DNA of 64,000 nt, taken from contig JAJGOT010000003.1 in NCBI GenBank assembly GCA_022457155.1, forward strand, positions 1,261,501 to 1,325,500, written 5' to 3'. The position numbers were made by a program, and so were the translations under genes. Positions within the stretch are counted from its first letter, which is position 1, and each line of letters begins with the position of its first letter. A model generated the notes under the pieces. It made no database searches and was not told the DNA's origin. It saw nothing but the letters and a program-made list of their open reading frames with translations. The DNA is from Cladopsammia gracilis. Taxonomy: Eukaryota > Cnidaria > Anthozoa > Scleractinia > Dendrophylliidae. Shown piece after piece: positions 61,725 to 64,000 of this stretch.

Positions 61725-64000
61725 GATGCAAAGTACACTGCTGTGAGTGGTTTCCTGTTTCTTCGGTTTTACGCGCCAGCAATTCTCGGGCCCAAACTAT
61801 TCGGCTTGAGGGAAAACCACGCCGACAAGAATGTGTCACGCACACTAACTATCCTGGAAAAGGTAAGTATTTCTAGGGTATAGGCGTACCATAAAGCTCT
61901 GTAGATATTGCACTGTCAGAAAATAACGCCGAAGGCATGACAACTTACTTACTTAATAAATTTCAACTTTAGGTTACCTCTCATGTCTTGAGATAGAAAC
62001 GGCAACTTTAGGAAAGATATTATAATGAAAGGGGAGGCAAGTTTGAATTGAAATTCATTCATCGCAAGGTCAACAAAATAGTGATCACGTGGTCATTTTT
62101 TAACTGGAAAAGAAACCAAGGTCCTGTGCAACGGACTGTATTAAAAGGAACTTTCATTCTAGAAAATGTCTGGCATCAACACAGTCCTTTAGTGTCGCTA
62201 TATTATGATCATGTATTTGTTCTACTGTTCGCAGACAGTCCAGAAGATTGGAAACATTGAGTTCCCTCAGCATTGCGGAAATGAGGAACGGATGGGACCA
62301 CTGTACAAGTGGATCGCATTTTACACAGACGAAGTCAAAGACTTTCTGGACAGGCTCGCTGATGTGAAAGATCAAGAAGGTAACCATGACAACTGTCTGT
62401 CAAACAATGTATGTTCACTATGAACTATCAACACATCCAACGTAAACAGTAGTCAAGATAAAATTATGAAGTAGTTCAGCTGGATACCTTAAGATGTAAT
62501 GAATATGCAAGATGACGTATGCCACACTTCATCTTGAATACTTAATAAGACGCTACGGTAACCTTCTTAAACTTCTTGGAACTCGATTTCACCTAATTAA
62601 ACGATTTCTTTACGTACCCTTGTATATTTAGTTCCAGGCTGTGACCACAGGCGAACTGTGTTCGGTCAGTCACTGATCATCAAGGAAGGTTCCGTGAAGA
62701 AGTGCCGCTACAGTGATTCCAGGCTGCCAAAACCATACAAGTTCAAAAAGCGCTACTGTTGGCTGAGCACGGAAAACTTCCTTTACGCTAAAACAAATGA
62801 TTCATAGGTAAGCATAAGGGTCCGTTCGGGACTGCGATATGTTACGAAAACTGCGCACCACCACTGAAAGCAACATGTCGAAGGATGAAATGAGTTATAC
62901 AACTGAATTGTGTTATCATTTGTAAGATGAAGCATCATAACCTGACGCCGCTCATAATCAGTTGTGTTTTCCTTTCCAGACAAGGCAATTTCTACCGACA
63001 AGAAAGATTCTTGCAATTGAGCGAGTTGACGAGTCATCATTCTAAAGCAAACTTGAAGCTGCTAATAATTAGTGACGTATTCCTTTCCAAAAAATGCAAT
63101 TTCTACCGACAAGGAAAATTCTTGCAATTGAGCGAGTTGACGAGTCAACGTTTCAGAAGCCAAACGTGTTCCAAGTGGTCAGTAAAGATTACGAAGACAC
63201 TGTTCAAATCCTCTATCTCGCCGCGCAGGTAAGCACATCTGGTCCTTAATTGTGTAAATGAACATACACATATATTTTAAATAATTTTGAATTGTTTACT
63301 TTTATTCAGGATGTAAATGAAATGAATCAGTGGCTATCAGCGATAAGGAAGACGACAATTTCCAATCCCAAAATGCTGAGCTATTTCCACCTGGGAGTGT
63401 TTCACAAAAATAAGTGGACATGCTGCAAACGTGCACTCAGACAAGGTTAGTACAACTGATCACGTGCTGCAAACGTGCACTCAGACAAGGTTAGTACAAC
63501 TGATCACGTGCTGCAAACGTGCACTCAGACAAGGTCAGTACAACTGATCACGTGCTTGACCATTTACCTCATTGCAGGAAATCAGAGATTTAACTCTGTG
63601 GTAAAATTTCCTACTGCGTGTTAACCCCAGTAAGAAAAGGCGGAAAACACGAGGACAAGAAAAATGTTATTGACCTCGTTGGGATTTGAACCCACATTTC
63701 CCTCCCTGATCCGATTGTTCAAATGGGTGGACAACGCTATCTACCAGATAAATCACTATCCAGTGCATAAGTGCATAAGTTAAGCAATTAATGTTGTTAT
63801 TTATGCATGGGATAAGGATTTATTCAGTGGATGACCAGTGAGTGAATCGCGCTTGCAGCTTTTGTAAAACCGGATCCTGAAGTCTAAAAAAATCCCGCGA
63901 GAAATGATTTGAAAAGAAAAGAGCAATCGAGTAGTACTTTCCTAAATACTTTCAATTGTATGCTGATTCGTCTGCAAACGTAATGTGTGCGCTATTAATA
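61725..64000 (+). pseudogene. RASA2/RASA3-like Ras-GAP, 3' half, copy C (runs off the window)
   Basis: Exons 61725-61862, 62235-62379, 62638-62807, 62980-63237 (with duplication) and 63310-63445; the last exon lies beyond the window. Exons 1 and 2 are open. Exon 3 ends in TAG (62805-62807) where copy A has CAG. Exon 4 contains the same 111-bp tandem duplication as copy B, with a stop at 63043-63045; the second acceptor is changed from CCAG to CCAA. It encodes RasGAP end, PH domain and BTK finger fragments. Probably non-functional unless exon 4 is skipped and the TAG is read through. Confidence 0.7.
63421..63552 (+). repeat. 44-bp splice-donor minisatellite, 3 units
   Basis: Units at 63421, 63465 and 63509, same as in copies A and B. 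Confidence 0.9.

Overview
The window looks like the nuclear genome of an animal, most likely an anthozoan cnidarian such as a coral. It is AT-rich, has GT-AG introns and many small transposons, and carries an array of intronless TRIM-NHL genes. Into this array a complete Polinton/Maverick (adintovirus-type) DNA virus element of 18.6 kb has inserted. The host assignment is inference; the gene families are read directly from the proteins.

Host layout. A segmental duplication has produced alternating copies of a RING/B-box/filamin/NHL gene (TRIM2/3/71 type) and the 3' half of a RASA2/RASA3-like Ras-GAP gene. TRIM copies lie at 1-551 (3' end only), 14341-16515 (intact), 38823-41017 (broken by a 1-nt deletion) and 45019-47193 (intact). 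RASA-like copies lie at 4706-7843, 49944-58843 and 61725 to the window end. All three RASA copies carry lesions, and copies B and C share two of them. The spacers are paralogous and are filled with a LINE tail, (TAG)n microsatellites, a tRNA-like SINE, piggyBac-like and mariner-like elements, a 4.98-kb element with 20-bp inverted ends, and several MITEs.

Polinton (19635-38265). The ends are 5'-AG...CT-3' with a 6-bp target duplication (AACTCA). The undisturbed target is still visible in two paralogous spacers. The terminal 351-bp units look identical by eye, which implies a young insertion, and no gene is obviously inactivated. Left arm: protein-primed-type DNA polymerase B (minus), then on the plus strand two small HTH-like proteins, a 61-residue protein and an acidic-tailed protein that may bind ssDNA. 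Middle (minus): packaging ATPase, a fibre with phage-tail-fibre and collagen-like repeats, and a small hydrophobic protein. Right arm (plus): a PPxY protein, penton, a basic protein, double-jelly-roll major capsid protein, a membrane-active-type protein, an adenain-like protease, and then a zinc ribbon, a PLA2-like domain and an integrase in three successive -1 frames. At the right end (minus) lie an acidic coiled-coil protein and a VLTF3-like transcription factor.

Most interesting. (1) The zinc ribbon, PLA2 and integrase are joined by two textbook -1 frameshift signals: G GGA AAC plus a GC-rich hairpin, and A AAA AAC plus an 11-bp stem with a possible pseudoknot. This is laid out like retroviral gag-pro-pol. 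(2) Each 351-bp terminal unit is a long imperfect palindrome, and the two units sit in the same orientation although the sequences just inside them are inverted. That is what a flip/flop hairpin telomere would leave. (3) Adenain-type cleavage sites, a PPxY late motif and a phage-like fibre indicate a virion-forming element.
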